Source: Marinobacter similis (GTDB lineage Bacteria > Pseudomonadota > Gammaproteobacteria > Pseudomonadales > Oleiphilaceae). From it: DNA of 64,000 nt. Made by a program: the position numbers and the translations under genes. A model generated the notes under the pieces. The model had not been told where the DNA came from. It saw only the letters and a program-made list of their open reading frames with translations, and searched no databases. How positions within the stretch are numbered: position 1 is the stretch's first letter; each line of letters begins with the position of its first letter. The stretch spans positions 3,162,001 to 3,226,000 of the forward strand of contig NZ_CP007151.1 of assembly GCF_000830985.1 (NCBI RefSeq), written 5' to 3'. Positions 1-8,924 of the stretch are shown one piece after another.

Positions 1-1074
1 CCACGCCGCCCACCGCACCAACGTGCTGTGGGTAGTAGACCGGGACATGTTTATAGACTGCTGCCTTGCCCAGTGACATGAAAAAACCCAGTACGAAGAT
101 GAGCAAAATGAACACTGGCAGGCTGGTTTCAATGGTGAAGCGAATATCGCCATCTATTCCATGCACTACGTAATCGGTGGGTGGGTAACTCAGCAGAAAG
201 GTGCAAGCAACGGACGCAATGAAGGTCCAATACATAATCCGTCGAGCGCCGAAACGATCAGACATCCATCCCCCAGTATGCGAAACAGTGAGGCAGGAAT
301 AGTATACAGAGCGGCAATGATCCCCGCGGTTTTGATATCGAGACCGTAAACACCGATCAAATAATGCGGAAGCCATAGTGCCAATGCCACAAAGGCACCA
401 AACACGAAGAAGTAGTACAGCGCAAAGCGCCATACCCGAAGCTCACGCAATGGAGCCATTTGTTCCAGGAACGATTTAGCTTTGATGCTTGCCCGTTCCT
501 GCGCCATTGGATCGTTTTTCGCAAACAACAGGAAGAGAACGCCCATGACTGCCAGCACCGTGGCGTAGATAGTTGCTGTGCGCTCCCAGCCGAATGCAAC
601 GAGAAGAAACGGTGCGCCAAAGTTAGTCACGGCTGCGCCAACGTTACCCGCCCCGAATATACCGAGAGCAGTCCCTTGACGCTCAGGTTCAAACCAGGCC
701 GCGGTGTAGGCCACGCCTACAATAAACGCGCCGCCGGCAAGCCCCACCCCAAGGGCACCTACCAGCAACATCAGATAGCTGGTCGCAAAGGTAAGCAGGT
801 AAACACAGACCGATGTGGTCAGCATCAAGATGCCGAACACCCAGCGGCCACCGTAGCGGTCGGTCCAGATCCCGAGAAACAGTCGACTGACTGATCCTGT
901 CAGGATGGGTGTTGCCATCAACAGTCCAAGTTGAGTGTTCGACAGAGCCAATTCCTCCGCGATCTGAATACCGATGATCGAGAAGATCGTCCAGACCGCG
1001 AAGCACAGAGTGAACGCGAGGGTAGATATACCCAGCGCTTGATATTGCTCTGGTTTGGTCGGATTCCCAGCCAT
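1..1074 (-). CDS. NarK-type nitrate/nitrite MFS porter (partial, one frame break)
   Basis: Inner-membrane major facilitator of the nitrate/nitrite porter group. The protein opens MAGNPTKPEQYQALGIST, followed by alternating hydrophobic helices and the loop motif LGIWTDRYGGR typical of MFS loop 2-3. The ATG at 1074 is preferred over an in-frame one at 1098 because GAGGT lies just upstream of it. Near position 268 the frame breaks. Adding one G to the run of five G restores LGGWMSDRFGARRIMYWTF and then continuous transporter sequence to the window edge, so the 3' end lies outside. Divergent from usp, sharing the promoter region with NarL-like and FNR-like sites. The substrate (nitrate or nitrite, uptake or antiport) cannot be read from the sequence. 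Confidence 0.85.
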
Positions 1075-1165
1075 AGCCCACCTCTTCCTGATACTCAAAA
1101 TATCCGTTGCGAACGGTCTATTTACGGTAGCAAAAACAGGCTTTCCCGGTGCGGGGCATTAGAGG

Positions 1166-1181
1166 TACCCCCTGCAGGGTG
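1166..1181. promoter_or_regulatory. NarL-like 7-2-7 palindrome
   Basis: TACCCCC-TG-CAGGGTG, an imperfect inverted pair of heptamers with a two-base centre, the layout known for NarL dimers. It lies between the divergent narK-type gene and usp and closely resembles sites upstream of hemN, moaB and moaD in this window. Confidence 0.55.
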
Positions 1182-1226
1182 AAGTGAGTAGAGGAGTCTT
1201 CTCTTACGGGGTAAGCCGTGAGGTTT

Positions 1227-1240
1227 TTGATTTTCGTCAA
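1227..1240. promoter_or_regulatory. FNR/Anr/Dnr-like box
   Basis: TTGAT-TTTC-GTCAA matches the FNR-family consensus TTGAT-n4-ATCAA at nine of ten fixed positions. It lies 66 bases before the usp start codon, and could also act on the divergent narK-type gene. Confidence 0.6.
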
Positions 1241-1305
1241 TTATCGATAGGCACAGCTTATGGCTAATGCTGCCAAAGATCATCGACCTTCAGGAGAATC
1301 CGGTC

Positions 1306-1767
1306 ATGAAAATCATGATTGCCTACGACGGTTCGCGCAACGCAAAGATGGCGTTGGTGCAAACGATCACCATGTTTCGCGATCTAGACCTCGAACTTGC
1401 TCTGGTCGCCGTCGCGGAAAACCCGCGAGACATTACGTCAGGAAATGAAGAGCTTTTCCAGGAGGAGGTCGAGCACCTGAAACAGCACCTGCTTGACGCC
1501 AGAGAGGTCTGCGAGAAGGAGGGGATTTCCCACCAGACCCTGCTACTGGAGGGGGATGCTCGGAAGATGCTGCTTTATGCCGCGGAAAACAAAGTCCATC
1601 CCAACATGTTGGTCATTGCCCGCCACAGTCACGAGCCTGACGGCGGTTTTATTGCTCGGTCGCTGACCCATTTCGTTGATGAGCTGGACTACATGACCTT
1701 CGGGAGCGTCAGTTCGTTTTTGGCCCGCCGCATCCAGTGCCCACTGTTGATCTTGCCTGCCCGTTGA
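1306..1767 (+). CDS. Universal stress protein (UspA family)
   Basis: A 153-residue cytoplasmic UspA-fold protein. It begins MKIMIAYDGSRNAKMAL, the usual beta1 strand with the D-G-S nucleotide-site start, and ends with the strand IQCPLLILPAR. The ATG at 1306 is chosen because CAGGAGA lies at ribosome-binding distance; an upstream in-frame ATG at 1267 lacks one. Preceded by an FNR-like box and a NarL-like palindrome, so expression under oxygen limitation with nitrate is likely. Followed 46 bases later by a narK-type gene in the same direction, a pairing common in nitrate-respiration loci. Its biochemical role is unknown; ATP binding is typical of only part of the family. Confidence 0.88.
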   Translation: MKIMIAYDGSRNAKMALVQTITMFRDLDLELALVAVAENPRDITSGNEELFQEEVEHLKQHLLDAREVCEKEGISHQTLLLEGDARKMLLYAAENKVHPNMLVIARHSHEPDGGFIARSLTHFVDELDYMTFGSVSSFLARRIQCPLLILPAR

Positions 1768-1813
1768 GTGAGGGCATCCCAGTTTCCATATCTGATAGCC
1801 CAGGGAGGCTGAC

Positions 1814-3310
1814 ATGAAAGTCGCAGACGTTTTTCGCGTCAAGAATCCTGAGATCAGGGCGCTGCACCTGACCTGGATTGCATTCTTCATTACCTTTTAC
1901 GTTTGGTTCAACATGGCGCCGTTGGCATCCAGCATGCTCAAAAGCGTCGACTGGCTAACCGCGGATGATCTTCGCCTGTTCGCGATCTGTAACGTTGCCC
2001 TGACCATACCGGCCAGGATTATTGTTGGCATGGCCCTCGATCGTTTCGGACCACGCAGGGTTTTTTCCGTGCTGATGATTCTGATGGCGATCCCGGCTCT
2101 GGCATTTGCCTTTGGTAATACCATGACTCAACTGTTAGTGAGCCGATTGGTGCTCAGCTCCATCGGCGCCAGCTTCGTGGTTGGAATCCATATGACTGCT
2201 ATGTGGTTTAAGCCCAAAGACATCGGATTCGCCGAGGGTTTTTACGCGGGCTGGGGGAATTTCGGTTCTGCTGCAGCAGCAATCACCCTCCCAACAATCG
2301 CCCTGCAAATGTACGGAGGGGAGGATGGATGGCGCTGGGCCATTGCGCAAAGTGCTGTTGTGATGGCGGCCTATGGCGTCTTCTATTGGTTCGCTCTCAC
2401 TGACGGCCCCGCTGGTACCGTCCATCGCAAGCCGCGAAAAGCTGTTGCCCTGGAGGTCAGTACCTGGGGTGACATGGTCAAGCTTATTCTCTGGACCATC
2501 CCGCTGGTTGGGGTTCTGGGTATTCTCGTTTGGCGCATCGAGAACATGGGCTACCTGAGCGCCACAGGCGCGACGATCTGCTACGCAGTTATCTTTGCCA
2601 TTGTCAGCTACCAGATAGTCCAGATTCTGCGGGTGAATGTGCCCATCCTGAGCAAAGGTGTTCCTGAAGATGATAAATACCCATTTAACAGCGTAGCGGC
2701 ATTAAACAGCACCTATTTTGCCAACTTCGGCGCAGAACTCGCCGTGGTTTCCATGTTGCCGATGTTCTTCGAACAAACCTGGAGCCTGAGCGCCACCGCA
2801 GCCGGCCTGATCGCCGCCTCGTTTGCCTTCGTCAACCTGGTTGCGCGGCCCATGGGTGGTTTGGTCTCCGATCGGATGGGTAACCGCCGCTTCGTGATGC
2901 TTAGCTATATGTTTGGTATTTCGGTCGGATTTGGTCTGATGGGTCTGATGAATTCTACCTGGCCTTTAATCGTTGCCGTCGGTATTACTGTTTTCACGTC
3001 GTTTTTTGTTCAGGGTGCCGAAGGCGCTACCTTCGGAATCATCCCCTCAATCAAGCGTCGTTTAACTGGCCAGATTTCTGGTATGGCGGGTGCTTACGGA
3101 AATGTCGGAGCTGTGGTCTATCTCACCATATATACCTTTGTGACGCCTACCCAGTTCTTTTACATCATCGCCTGTGGAGCTTTTGTGAGCTGGGTGTTAT
3201 GCATCATGTGGCTTAAAGAGCCGGAATCCGGATTCGCGGATGAGTACCAGGTTTCCTCTGTGGATCTTGAAATCGAAAACGAGCAGCGTCAGGCATCTGC
3301 CGGTAATTGA
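1814..3310 (+). CDS. NarK-type nitrate/nitrite MFS porter
   Basis: A 498-residue inner-membrane porter with an unbroken frame. N-terminal helices are followed by the MFS loop MALDRFGPRRVF near residue 80. A second half carries NLVARPMGGLVSDRMGNRRFV near residue 350, matching the conserved NarK/NrtP segment. It is longer than the 400-residue members because of an extra hydrophobic segment in the middle (roughly residues 210-285), which may add two helices. AGGGAGGCTGAC gives a strong ribosome-binding site before the ATG. It sits 46 bases behind usp, probably in one transcript, and ends at a clear hairpin terminator. It is one of four NarK-type genes here; transport direction is not predictable. 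Confidence 0.9.
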   Translation: MKVADVFRVKNPEIRALHLTWIAFFITFYVWFNMAPLASSMLKSVDWLTADDLRLFAICNVALTIPARIIVGMALDRFGPRRVFSVLMILMAIPALAFAFGNTMTQLLVSRLVLSSIGASFVVGIHMTAMWFKPKDIGFAEGFYAGWGNFGSAAAAITLPTIALQMYGGEDGWRWAIAQSAVVMAAYGVFYWFALTDGPAGTVHRKPRKAVALEVSTWGDMVKLILWTIPLVGVLGILVWRIENMGYLSATGATICYAVIFAIVSYQIVQILRVNVPILSKGVPEDDKYPFNSVAALNSTYFANFGAELAVVSMLPMFFEQTWSLSATAAGLIAASFAFVNLVARPMGGLVSDRMGNRRFVMLSYMFGISVGFGLMGLMNSTWPLIVAVGITVFTSFFVQGAEGATFGIIPSIKRRLTGQISGMAGAYGNVGAVVYLTIYTFVTPTQFFYIIACGAFVSWVLCIMWLKEPESGFADEYQVSSVDLEIENEQRQASAGN

Positions 3311-3333
3311 ACGTCCGTAGGAGCACTTCTTTG

Positions 3334-3367
3334 ATCGGCCGCATCATTTGATGAGGCCGATTTTTTT
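3334..3367 (+). terminator. Rho-independent terminator after narK-type gene
   Basis: ATCGGCC-CATCA pairs with TGATG-GGCCGAT around a two-base loop and is followed by a run of T. It lies 24 bases after the porter stop codon. Confidence 0.85.
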
Positions 3368-3481
3368 GCACTTTCTATCAATAACTTTTGGTCCCGCCCC
3401 GCTCCTTTGCCTCTCCCCATGTGGTCTCTGCCAGACCCAATCCTTCCAAACGTATAGGGAGGGCTGTTGCTCGGGAGCGCG

Positions 3482-3898
3482 TTAAAAGTGATCGTACCCG
3501 AACTTCATATAAGTGATTCCGGAACTTAGGATCAGCCGCCAGGCCAGCTCCACGTCGTCGCTGAATAGGGGGTCGAACTCTCTTACTGTGTCGATCAAGC
3601 ATTCGAGCCACAAGTCGTACAGGTGGGGCTGGATATTGAGCTGGCGCGCACTGTGCGTCTGGGCTGTCTTATGCAATACATCGTCAACAGTACCGCTGGC
3701 GTAAAAAGAGACCAGGCTGAAAAACGATTTCTTGAGCATTCGCCTCTGGACGGCCATATCCGTGTTGCGAAACAGAATCCGGACTTCGGGGGAGGACATC
3801 AGGAAATGGCGATAAAAGGCTTCGAAGAAACTCACACGGCTACCGCATGGCATCTGCACACGGTCGAAGCTTGCATCAAAGATGTCATCGAAAGACAT
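3482..3898 (-). CDS. Small globin-like heme protein
   Basis: A 138-residue protein with globin-like spacing. Helices B-E run from VSFFEAFYRHFLMSSPEVR, followed by a segment with LHKTAQTHSARQLNI in which H82 (or H76) is the candidate proximal heme ligand. The C-terminal helix is LAWRLILSSGITYMKFGYDHF. It is shorter than flavohemoglobin and carries no reductase domain, so any NO or oxygen chemistry would need a separate electron donor. Position beside narK2 and near narXL suggests protection against, or sensing of, nitric oxide formed during nitrate respiration; that role is inference. Related annotated proteins are usually just called globin. Confidence 0.75.
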   Translation of the reverse strand: MSFDDIFDASFDRVQMPCGSRVSFFEAFYRHFLMSSPEVRILFRNTDMAVQRRMLKKSFFSLVSFYASGTVDDVLHKTAQTHSARQLNIQPHLYDLWLECLIDTVREFDPLFSDDVELAWRLILSSGITYMKFGYDHF

Positions 3899-3947
3899 GA
3901 GCTTCTCCCAATTGCCAGAGGGTTCTTCTGGTCAACTCTCAAAGAAT

Positions 3948-3977
3948 AGCACCGACCTCAAAACTGAGGTCGGTGCT
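3948..3977 (-). terminator. Terminator after narK2
   Basis: AGCACCGACCTCA and TGAGGTCGGTGCT form a perfect 13-base-pair stem with an AAAC loop. It lies 17 bases beyond the narK2 stop on the minus strand and is followed there by ATTCTTT. Confidence 0.85.
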
Positions 3978-3994
3978 CGTTCTTTACCTTGGGA

Positions 3995-5632
3995 TCATGG
4001 GTTTTTGATGTAGGCATTTTTGCGCAGGTAGAACCACCAGTTAACCACCAGGCATAGCGCATAAAACACTGCGAATCCGTACATGGCGACTTCTGGGGTA
4101 CCAGCCTGAATCTCCTGTCCCATTACGCGTGGAGCGATGAATGCGCCATAGGCGGCAACCGCTGAAGTCCACCCCAGAACGGGCCCCTTCTGCTGCGGGT
4201 CAAAGATAAAACCAATGCTGCGGAAAGTGGAACCGTTACCGATACCGCTGGCCGCAAACATGACAATGAACAGAATCAGGAATGCCAAAAAGTAGGCATT
4301 TGGATCGGTGGAGTTATAGGCCAGCATCATCACATAGCCAGTTGCCACGGACGCGCCGACCATTACCACTGAGATGATCTGGGTAACAATGGAACCTCCC
4401 ACCTTATCGGAAATCCACCCACCTACCGGGCGTATCAAAGCGCCAACAAACGGACCCATCCACGCCCAGGTCAGAGCACTCGGCGCGTCCGGGTTGACGA
4501 CTCTAGTCATGGTGCCGTCAGCCGCAACCTCCATCATGTTTCCAAAAATGACAGAGATAGACAGAGGCAGTGCCGCTGAAAATCCAATAAATGATCCGAA
4601 AGTCAGGATGTACAGCACGGTCATCGACCAAGTGTGCTTGTTACTGAAAATGGCGAACTGAGCCTGGATATTGGGTTTGATGTCGCCCGGAATAAGGCGC
4701 AGCAATACCAGCGTCAGCACGATAGTCAGTGGCAGTGCCAGCCACATACTTAGTAAATCCAACGCCCAGATACCAGCGATCGAAGCGAAAATCCCAACGC
4801 CATAGAGCCCCAGGATTTTTCCGAAAGCCGACAGTGGCTGACCGGGATTCGGTGTGACCACTTTCAGATTGTTCATGCCGAACCAGCCTGCAAAGGCCAG
4901 AGGAATCAAAAAGACGAGCCAGATAAATCCAGCGTTCTGAATCCAGGTGTCGGTGCCCGCCTCAATACGGCCGATCAGTGTGCCACTGGGGCTCTGCAGT
5001 TGCAGTGGGTCCCCGGCAAGTGCTCCGAAAATGCCCACGGTCATCACCAAGGGGATCAACACCTGCATGGTTGTGACACCAAAATTGCCAAGACCTGCGT
5101 TCATCCCCAGGCCATACCCCTGTTTGCTTTTAGGGTAGAAGCTGCTGATATTGCTCATGGAGCAGGCGAAGTTACCGCCACCAATACCGGACAGCAGCGC
5201 CAGTGCCTGAAACACAATGAACGGGGTGTCTGGATTCATCAGCGCAAAACCGGTGCCGGCTGCCGGAATCATCAGTAGTGCCGTGGTCAGAAACACGGTG
5301 TTGCGGCCGCCTGCAATCTTGATCATGAACGACGCGGGGATCCGCAAGGTGGCGCCCGATAAGCCGGCAATGGCAGACAGGGTAAACAGTTGTTCAATAC
5401 TGAAGGCGAAGCCCAGGTTTTTCATCTGGGTGGTGATCATCCCCCACATCAGCCACACCGCAAAACCCATCAATAAGCTGGGAATGGATATCCACAGGTT
5501 GCGGGAGGCGATTCGCTTTCCTTTTTGCTCCCAAAACTCGGCACTTTCGACATCCCAGTGTTCGATGTCTGCATTGGTTTTGTCCCGGGACTCGACTCCC
5601 CAGTTATCGATATGAGCATTGGTCTTGGTCAT
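3995..5632 (-). CDS. narK: NarK2-type nitrate/nitrite MFS porter
   Basis: A 545-residue inner-membrane porter resembling long NarK proteins. The nitrate-porter signature appears as GGGNFACSMSNISSFYPKSK and GYGLGMNAGLGNFGV around residues 155-185, and GGWISDKVGGS in the second half. The ATG at 5632 is chosen because AGGGAGT precedes it and the further-upstream reading frame (to 5791) looks non-coding. The N-terminus has a near-exact tandem repeat, TNAHIDNWGVES then TNADIEHWDVES, ahead of the first helix, where other NarK proteins have one copy or none. An FNR-like box lies 95 bases upstream and a hairpin terminator follows. Nitrate/nitrite antiport is the likely role by family. Confidence 0.9.
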   Translation of the reverse strand: MTKTNAHIDNWGVESRDKTNADIEHWDVESAEFWEQKGKRIASRNLWISIPSLLMGFAVWLMWGMITTQMKNLGFAFSIEQLFTLSAIAGLSGATLRIPASFMIKIAGGRNTVFLTTALLMIPAAGTGFALMNPDTPFIVFQALALLSGIGGGNFACSMSNISSFYPKSKQGYGLGMNAGLGNFGVTTMQVLIPLVMTVGIFGALAGDPLQLQSPSGTLIGRIEAGTDTWIQNAGFIWLVFLIPLAFAGWFGMNNLKVVTPNPGQPLSAFGKILGLYGVGIFASIAGIWALDLLSMWLALPLTIVLTLVLLRLIPGDIKPNIQAQFAIFSNKHTWSMTVLYILTFGSFIGFSAALPLSISVIFGNMMEVAADGTMTRVVNPDAPSALTWAWMGPFVGALIRPVGGWISDKVGGSIVTQIISVVMVGASVATGYVMMLAYNSTDPNAYFLAFLILFIVMFAASGIGNGSTFRSIGFIFDPQQKGPVLGWTSAVAAYGAFIAPRVMGQEIQAGTPEVAMYGFAVFYALCLVVNWWFYLRKNAYIKNP

Positions 5633-5726
5633 GTTTGTGACTCCCTGGTTTACACGCCACTGGCCGCTCGGAGAGCGACAGCCGGGCTTCTTGTTATCAT
5701 TGTGCAAATCAGATGAGCCTGCATTA

Positions 5727-5740
5727 TTGATATATCTCAA
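5727..5740. promoter_or_regulatory. FNR/Anr/Dnr-like box upstream of narK2
   Basis: TTGAT-ATAT-CTCAA fits TTGAT-n4-ATCAA except at one position. It is placed about 95 bases before the narK2 start, consistent with an activator site near -40 of a promoter. Confidence 0.6.
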
Positions 5741-5903
5741 GGTCTTGCCCGGGGCATTAAGCTCATTAAATGAACATTTTTCCAGCCCCAAAAACGCTAA
5801 TAAAATTCATAAATTTCAGATGCTTGCGTTGGATGTATCTCGGTGTAGGTAGATAGTTTTAAGGCCAGAGCAGAGGAGGTAGCCATTCGTTTCCAGCCTC
5901 GAC

Positions 5904-5917
5904 TTGCTTTAGATCAA
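5904..5917. promoter_or_regulatory. FNR/Anr/Dnr-like box upstream of Yip1-like gene
   Basis: TTGCT-TTAG-ATCAA has one mismatch to the FNR-family consensus. It sits 71 bases before the start codon of the membrane protein at 5988. Confidence 0.55.
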
Positions 5918-5987
5918 GACCAATAGTTGACCTGTGACTTCGACGACGCTATCTGTTTAATGAGGGGATTATTCGGGAGGATGCGTC

Positions 5988-6551
5988 ATGACGGTATCTC
6001 ATTTTTTGCGTTTACCATTGCCTGGAAACGATGGCTGGCAGGCACTGAAACGAAAGAATTTCTCCATACCGTTCCTGGCGTGGGTGGTGGTTTTGCCAAT
6101 GTCGCTTCTACCACCCGTGCTTTTGTATTTTGCGGGAGTCCATTATGGCGATGACTTCATGCCCGGTTTCGCTGATAAAGAATGGCGATTCATCACCACT
6201 ATTCTGTTTCTGGCAGAATTGCTGACGTTCTTCATCATGGGATGGCTGATCCACTCGGTCATGAACAGTGACAAAATGGAGATCAGTTATCACGACGCCT
6301 ACCTGCTTGCCGCCATTGCCCCGATCCCCCTGTGGCTTTCTTCTCTCGCGCTATTGGTGCCGGTGCTTGCAATAAGCGTGGTAAGTGTTCTGGTGGGCCT
6401 GTGCTTTTCGAGTCTACTGATTTACCAGGGAATAAAGTCTCTGTGCCAGCGATCAGATGACGATGTCGTTGCAATGTCTGCTACCTATACGGTGATGGCA
6501 GCATCCCTGTTGGCATGGGGTATATTGATGGCGACTGTTTGGGCCTTCTGA
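5988..6551 (+). CDS. Yip1-like integral membrane protein
   Basis: A 187-residue membrane protein with four or five hydrophobic helices: FSIPFLAWVVVLPMSLLPPV, ITTILFLAELLTFFIMGWL, LAAIAPIPLWLSSLALLVPVL, AISVVSVLVGLCFSSLLIY, and a final ATYTVMAASLLAWGILMA. The order and the P-rich third helix resemble the Yip1 family. GGGAGG precedes the ATG. An FNR-like box upstream and the neighbouring hemN and narXL genes suggest anaerobic expression. No catalytic residues are recognisable and its function is unknown. Confidence 0.75.
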   Translation: MTVSHFLRLPLPGNDGWQALKRKNFSIPFLAWVVVLPMSLLPPVLLYFAGVHYGDDFMPGFADKEWRFITTILFLAELLTFFIMGWLIHSVMNSDKMEISYHDAYLLAAIAPIPLWLSSLALLVPVLAISVVSVLVGLCFSSLLIYQGIKSLCQRSDDDVVAMSATYTVMAASLLAWGILMATVWAF

Positions 6552-6640
6552 CTTTTGCCCAGGGCTTCCTTATTGGGGTCTCTCACAGCTCCAGCACAAA
6601 TACTGCTGATTTGGTCTGGCATCGTCTGAACCAACCGACA

Positions 6641-6656
6641 TTCCCCATAGGGGGTA
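6641..6656. promoter_or_regulatory. NarL-like 7-2-7 palindrome upstream of hemN
   Basis: TTCCCCA-TA-GGGGGTA, an inverted heptamer pair, 102 bases before the hemN start. The 206 bases between the Yip1-like gene and hemN hold no other clear feature. Confidence 0.55.
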
Positions 6657-6757
6657 AGCGAAACTACGCCAAGAGCGCAAGGGCGAGCTCCGGGATCGCT
6701 TGATACTATACCGTCAGTCGCTTATTCAAATTTATCCCCTGAGTCAGAGAGTCTTTT

Positions 6758-8176
6758 ATGGTAGGTCGTTCAGGTCATTCAGTGTCGGAGCTGTCCCTGC
6801 CCAGTTTTCTGTGGGATGAGTCATTGATTCAGCGTTACGATCTGAGCGGCCCGCGTTATACCTCCTACCCGACTGCAGTGGAGTTCGATCAGAACTACCA
6901 AGAGCGCGACATGGAAGCGGCAGCCGCTCGCAGTAGAGCCAGTGACCGCCCGTTGTCGCTCTATACCCACCTGCCATTCTGTGCCCATCTCTGCTACTAC
7001 TGCGCCTGCAACAAGGTCATTACCAAAAAGCGCGACAAGGCAATGCCCTACGTAGAACGACTGCTTAAAGAGGCGGCTATCCAGGCCTCACTGTTCGGAC
7101 CAGACCGACCGGTAAACCAGCTGCATTGGGGAGGCGGTACGCCTACCTTCCTGCCGAATGACGTGATGGAAACGCTAATGCAGGGCTATGGCGAATTGTT
7201 TAACCTGCAAAACCATAGCGATCGGGACTACAGCATTGAAATTGACCCTCGGGAGGTCGATCAGAACACCTTGCCCACTCTGTGGAAGCTGGGCTTTAAC
7301 CGCATCAGTCTGGGTGTTCAGGACGTAAATCCGAACGTGCAAAAGGCAGTCAACCGAATTCAGCCACGGGAGCTGACCGAATCCATTTTGCAGGAAGCAA
7401 GACGAATAGGTTTCCGCTCGATCAATCTGGACTTGATCTATGGCTTGCCCCATCAGACTCCCGAGAGCTTTGCAGAGACATTGGAAGCAGTTATCGATTT
7501 GTCACCTGACCGGCTCTCGGTGTTCAGTTACGCGCACCTGCCCGACCGCTTTTACCCGCAAACGCGGATCAAAACCGAGACTTTGCCAAGCCCTCAACAG
7601 AAACTCATCATCCTTCACAACACCATTAACCGGTTGTTGGATGCTGGCTACCAATACATCGGCATGGATCATTTCGCGAAACCTGATGATAGCCTCGCCG
7701 TGGCGCAGCGTGAGAGCCGTCTGCGTCGGAATTTCCAGGGCTACACCACCCATTCGGAGTGCGACCTGGTGTCATTGGGAGTATCCGCCATCGGGCAGAC
7801 AGAGGATGCCTATTTTCAGAACAACCACAACCTACCTGCGTGGGAATCCGCGATCGACTCTGGCAAGCTGGCCATCACCAAAGGCGTTAACCTCAGTCGT
7901 GATGACCGGATTCGCCGTTGGGTGATCGGGCAGTTAATTTGTCAGTTCCGGCTTGAGCGTCAGCAGTTCTCGGACGCCTGGGATGAAGAATTTAACAACT
8001 ACTTCGCCGACGAGCTGCGCCAGCTCGAGCCGATGATCAAGGATAGACTCATTGCTGATAACGGCAACGCTCTCCAGGTACAGCCAGCCGGCCGATTGCT
8101 GATTCGGGCCATCTGCCAGGTTTTCGATGCCTATCGGAAGGAAGGAGCAAGCCAGAGATTCTCACGAATCATATAG
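6758..8176 (+). CDS. hemN: Oxygen-independent coproporphyrinogen III dehydrogenase
   Basis: A 472-residue radical-SAM enzyme that decarboxylates coproporphyrinogen III to protoporphyrinogen IX without oxygen, supplying heme under anaerobiosis. The cluster motif C75-x3-C79-x2-C82 lies in HLPFCAHLCYYCACNKV, preceded by GPRYTSYPTA, both diagnostic of HemN rather than HemW. The SAM-site glycine motif HWGGGTPTFL follows near residue 125. Length matches the family (about 455-470). Heme demand for NarI, the globin and the NO reductase explains its place beside narXL. A NarL-like site lies upstream. It converges on narL across a short hairpin. Confidence 0.95.
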   Translation: MVGRSGHSVSELSLPSFLWDESLIQRYDLSGPRYTSYPTAVEFDQNYQERDMEAAAARSRASDRPLSLYTHLPFCAHLCYYCACNKVITKKRDKAMPYVERLLKEAAIQASLFGPDRPVNQLHWGGGTPTFLPNDVMETLMQGYGELFNLQNHSDRDYSIEIDPREVDQNTLPTLWKLGFNRISLGVQDVNPNVQKAVNRIQPRELTESILQEARRIGFRSINLDLIYGLPHQTPESFAETLEAVIDLSPDRLSVFSYAHLPDRFYPQTRIKTETLPSPQQKLIILHNTINRLLDAGYQYIGMDHFAKPDDSLAVAQRESRLRRNFQGYTTHSECDLVSLGVSAIGQTEDAYFQNNHNLPAWESAIDSGKLAITKGVNLSRDDRIRRWVIGQLICQFRLERQQFSDAWDEEFNNYFADELRQLEPMIKDRLIADNGNALQVQPAGRLLIRAICQVFDAYRKEGASQRFSRII

Positions 8177-8183
8177 GGTGTAG

Positions 8184-8197
8184 AGGTGCAAACACCT
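8184..8197. terminator. Short hairpin between hemN and narL
   Basis: AGGTG-CAAA-CACCT, a five-base-pair stem between the converging hemN and narL ends. It could weakly terminate in both directions; stem and tail are short. Confidence 0.35.
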
Positions 8198-8198
8198 T

Positions 8199-8858
8199 TC
8201 AGCTCTTGTGCAAACCCTCTTCAACCGCCCAGACAGCAGCTTCAACCCGTGAACGTAAATTGAGCTTTTTCAGCAAATGCTTGACGTGAACTTTGACCGT
8301 ACCGTCGCTAATGTCCAGCTTGCGGCCGATCATCTTGTTCGAGAGACCCTCGGCAATGAGACGCAGAATGTCCTTTTCTCGGGGTGTCAGGCTGTCATAA
8401 TCCGGGCGCGACGCCTGCTGCGACTTGTTGGAGCGAAGCGCCTGCGCTAGCAGAGTGGTTAACCGTTCACTGATCACCATTTTGCCAACCGCGGCCTGAC
8501 GTAATTGACGAATCATATCCTCGGGCTCCATGTCCTTGAGAAGGTAGCCGTCAGCACCCGCCCGCAAGGCGGCAACAACGTCGTCTTCGTAATCTGACAC
8601 GGTGAACATGATGATGCGCGAGCTGATGTTATGTTCTCGCAGCGATTCGAGGGCTTCGATGCCGTTCATCTCCGGCATATTGAGATCCATCAGAATCAGA
8701 TCAGGCTCAATGTCCTTAGCCAGGAGAATGCCATCGGCCGCGTTGCTGGCTTCACCCGCTACCTCCATATCATCTTCCATTTCAATTAACTGCTTGATGC
8801 CCTGACGCAGCAGTGGGTGATCATCAATCAGTAGAATGCTTGCGGGTGTTTCAGACAT
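8199..8858 (-). CDS. narL: Nitrate/nitrite response regulator NarL
   Basis: A 219-residue LuxR-type response regulator. The receiver domain (about 1-125) has the acidic pair D12-D13 and phosphoacceptor D58 in [13 protein letters not shown], followed by a switch threonine in IIMFTVSD and the lysine in GYLLKDMEP. The DNA-binding domain begins at [19 protein letters not shown], with recognition helix [15 protein letters not shown]. It lies 66 bases downstream of the cognate sensor narX. It should bind inverted TACCCCC heptamers like those seen at four promoters in this window. NarL and NarP are not separable by sequence alone; the narX linkage favours NarL. Confidence 0.93.
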   Translation of the reverse strand: MSETPASILLIDDHPLLRQGIKQLIEMEDDMEVAGEASNAADGILLAKDIEPDLILMDLNMPEMNGIEALESLREHNISSRIIMFTVSDYEDDVVAALRAGADGYLLKDMEPEDMIRQLRQAAVGKMVISERLTTLLAQALRSNKSQQASRPDYDSLTPREKDILRLIAEGLSNKMIGRKLDISDGTVKVHVKHLLKKLNLRSRVEAAVWAVEEGLHKS

Positions 8859-8924
8859 TATTATTCCGCCTTCCTTGTTTTGCGTTTCGGCACGTTCAAT
8901 GGCGGCCCGTTAGTAGTGGCCAGC

